64,000 bases of DNA, from positions 3,658,001 to 3,722,000 of the forward strand of contig NZ_JACYXC010000001.1 in the NCBI RefSeq assembly GCF_016031615.1, in the 5' to 3' direction. This document shows positions 62,394 to 64,000 of this stretch, one piece after another. A program made the position numbers and the translations under genes. The notes beneath the pieces are model-generated. The model did no database searches. It had not been told where the DNA came from and worked only from the letters and a program-made list of their open reading frames with translations. Numbering within the stretch: the stretch's first letter is position 1; the number at the start of each line of letters is the position of its first letter. Origin of the DNA: Streptomyces pactum (GTDB lineage Bacteria > Actinomycetota > Actinomycetes > Streptomycetales > Streptomycetaceae).

Positions 62394-63827
62394 ATGAACG
62401 ACCGCGGCGCGGCAGGGGCGGGGCTGGTGGCGGCGGTGGCGCTGGCGGTGATGGCCGGGTTCGCCGGACCGGTGGCGCGGGCCGCACCGGCGGACGACGA
62501 GCGGGAGATCGCCGCCTACCGTCCGCAGGGCCGCCCGGTCCAGGGCACCTCCACCGCCCGGGACGCGCCGCCGCTGGCACCGGTGGGCAGCTACGTGGAC
62601 TCCATCGGGGCGGGTGAGACCCGGCACTACCGCGTCGAGCTGGACGCCGACTCCACCGCGTACGTCTCGGTGGTCGCGGTGCCCCCGCCCGGTTCGCCGG
62701 TCACCGCGTTCCGGGACGGTGTCGAACTGTCCCTGCGGGACTCCGGCGGCCAGCTGTGCGACCGCTCCCGGCCGACCGCCGAGGCGGTGGGGGCCGTCTA
62801 CCCCTTGGCCGGCTACGCGGTCCGGCTCAAGCGCCCCGGCGCGGCGGACGGCTGCGGGCGGGCCGGGGAGTACGACTTCACGGTCGCCCGCGACGCCGGC
62901 CCGGGCCGGACGCCCGGCAGGAGCGGTACGAGCGGTACGAGTGGTGCGGCAGGTACCGGTGGGGCGGACGGGAGCGACGGGGCGGCGCGGTGGCCGCTGG
63001 AGCTGCGGTTCGAGCAGGAGCCGGCGGTCCGGGGAGGCCCGACCGCACCGCCGTCGCCGTCCGGCGGCCGGCCCACCGAGCCTCCGCCGACGCCCGACGC
63101 GGCCGGGGAGCAGCTCGGCGAACGGGCCGGCGGCAGTGACTTCCGGCAGGCCGGAGCGCTCCGCCCGGGGGTGTGGACCACCCGGGTCGCCCCCGGCGAG
63201 ACGCGTTACTTCCGGGTGCGGCTGGACTGGGGGCAGCGGCTCTCCGCGTCGGCCGCCCTGCCCGCCGCCGGGGACCCGGACAGTGCGGCGCCGGACGCCA
63301 CCTCGCCCGGCGGTGGTGCGGCCCACCGGCGGCCCCTGGGCGACGCGTTCGGGGTGACCCTGTACAACCCGATGCGCGGGCCGGTCCGGCGCAGCGGTTT
63401 CGCTCCGTACGCCGGTGACCGGGCCGAGGACGCGCTGGAGCCGACCGCCCCGGTGGCGTACGGGAACCGGTTCGCGCGAGCCCGGCCCGAGGTGGCGGCG
63501 GTGAGTTTCGCCGGGGAGTACTACCTGGCGGTGACCCTCCACCCGGACATGGCGCGCTACTTCGGCCGGACGGTGCCGGTGACCCTGCGGATCGGCGTGA
63601 CCGGCGCCCGGCAGGCCGGGCCGGAGTACGTGCGGGACGGCAGCGGCGACGGGTTCGGGCTGCGCCGTCCGGCGACCGGGGCGGAGGACGCCGGTGCCGC
63701 GGACGGGCCGGACGGCCCGCTGCGGGCGGTGGCCTACGCGGCGTTCGGCACCGGGACCGCGCTGCTGCTGGGGCTGGCGGCGTGGACGGTGACCGCCCGC
63801 CGCCGGTCCGGTCGCCCCGGCGGCTGA
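62394..63827 (+). CDS. Secreted, C-terminally membrane-anchored protein of unknown function
   Basis: 477 residues. Signal peptide GAGLVAAVALAVMAGFAGPVARAAPA, cleavage probably after ARA. The exported part has two similar beta-sandwich stretches: GSYVDSIGAGETRHYRVELDADSTAYVSVVAVPPPGSP (about 60-170) and PGVWTTRVAPGETRYFRVRLDWGQRLSASAALPAAGDP (about 255-425), like pre-peptidase-type domains, separated by a Gly/Ser/Thr and Pro-rich linker. One C-terminal helix (AVAYAAFGTGTALLLGLAAWTVTA) and a short basic tail follow. No enzyme motif. Similar proteins often accompany von Willebrand A domain proteins; the next gene lies outside the window. GGGTGGGACGCCG precedes the ATG. Confidence 0.85.
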   Translation: MNDRGAAGAGLVAAVALAVMAGFAGPVARAAPADDEREIAAYRPQGRPVQGTSTARDAPPLAPVGSYVDSIGAGETRHYRVELDADSTAYVSVVAVPPPGSPVTAFRDGVELSLRDSGGQLCDRSRPTAEAVGAVYPLAGYAVRLKRPGAADGCGRAGEYDFTVARDAGPGRTPGRSGTSGTSGAAGTGGADGSDGAARWPLELRFEQEPAVRGGPTAPPSPSGGRPTEPPPTPDAAGEQLGERAGGSDFRQAGALRPGVWTTRVAPGETRYFRVRLDWGQRLSASAALPAAGDPDSAAPDATSPGGGAAHRRPLGDAFGVTLYNPMRGPVRRSGFAPYAGDRAEDALEPTAPVAYGNRFARARPEVAAVSFAGEYYLAVTLHPDMARYFGRTVPVTLRIGVTGARQAGPEYVRDGSGDGFGLRRPATGAEDAGAADGPDGPLRAVAYAAFGTGTALLLGLAAWTVTARRRSGRPGG

Positions 63828-63844
63828 CCCCACCACCGGACGGC

Positions 63845-63873
63845 ACCCGCCGCCGGCCGCCCCGGCGGCGGGT
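63845..63873 (+). terminator. Hairpin after the secreted-protein gene
   Basis: ACCCGCCGCCGG (63845-63856) and CCGGCGGCGGGT (63862-63873), 12-bp perfect stem, 5-base loop, 18 bases after the stop. Confidence 0.7.
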
Positions 63874-63894
63874 ACGTGCTGGTGCGGTGGGGCT

Positions 63895-63951
63895 GTACGC
63901 CGGTGCGGCGTGGGGCGGAAGGCGGTGCCGGCGTGAGGCCGTACGCCGGTG
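63895..63951. repeat. Two copies of GTACGCCGGTG
   Basis: Exact copies at 63895-63905 and 63941-63951, 46 bp apart, the same 11-mer as in the left part of the oriC region. More may lie beyond the right edge. Confidence 0.65.
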
Positions 63952-64000
63952 TGGTGCGGGACAGGCCGTGGTGCGGCCCGGGGCCCGTACGACGGCGCAC

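Overview
The window is high-GC actinobacterial DNA and almost certainly comes from a Streptomyces-type chromosome, around the replication origin. The grounds are: GC-rich third codon positions, which throw long false ORFs in other frames; frequent GTG and TTG starts; several leaderless genes with a TANNNT box 6 to 8 bases before the start codon; eleven exact copies of the 14-bp parS palindrome GTTTCACGTGAAAC; and a gene order that, as I remember it, matches the streptomycete oriC neighbourhood (dnaB to gyrA). No species can be named from this.

Layout. 1-10.2 kb is a less conserved arm: an MFS exporter with a divergent MarR regulator, two acetyltransferase or hydrolase genes, a TetR protein with a zinc-ribbon tail, a beta-lactamase-fold hydrolase, a MerR-thioredoxin pair, a TauE/SafE permease, a cluster of three parS sites, a VOC protein and a small unknown gene. 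10.2-17.3 kb holds replication and ribosome genes on the minus strand: dnaB with an in-frame intein, then rpsF-ssb-rpsR-rplI, with a MATE exporter and a small membrane protein on the plus strand. 17.4-28 kb is a cell-envelope block: FemX-like ligase, alanine-racemase-like protein, GT87 glycosyltransferase, class A PBP, PadR regulator, inositol-1-phosphate synthase and an MFS protein. 28.3-40.3 kb contains the CCA enzyme, a large membrane-anchored exported protein, murJ with its pseudokinase partner, sigM with a zinc anti-sigma factor, and trxB-trxA behind a SigR-type promoter. 40.3-47.2 kb is the minus-strand set GNAT, parB-parA, rsmG, jag, yidC, yidD, rnpA, rpmH. 47.8-64 kb is the plus-strand set dnaA, oriC (about 50.1-51.1 kb), dnaN, gnd, recF, DUF721, gyrB, gyrA, DUF3566, tRNA-Ile(GAU), a DLW-39 small protein and a secreted protein.

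How the parts work together. DnaA binds the many 9-mers between dnaA and dnaN, a likely autoregulatory pair before dnaA, and possibly two boxes before dnaB. DnaB (after protein splicing), SSB, DnaN, RecF and gyrase supply replication and repair. ParA/ParB with the left-sided parS sites organise and segregate the origin. RnpA, YidC/YidD, Jag and RsmG process RNA, insert proteins and modify ribosomes. MurJ, its pseudokinase, the PBP and FemX build peptidoglycan, and SigM, SigR and thioredoxin link this to thiol and envelope stress.

Most notable: a class 3 intein (Ala1, W-C-T signature, decayed endonuclease) in the DnaB P-loop; parS sites inside coding sequence, in one constant frame; three apparent frameshifts in the N-terminal extension of MurJ; a racemase-like protein next to FemX without the usual C-terminal catalytic tyrosine motif; and an 11-bp motif repeated beside oriC and again 14 kb away. 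No CRISPR array, prophage, insertion sequence or complete new system was found.
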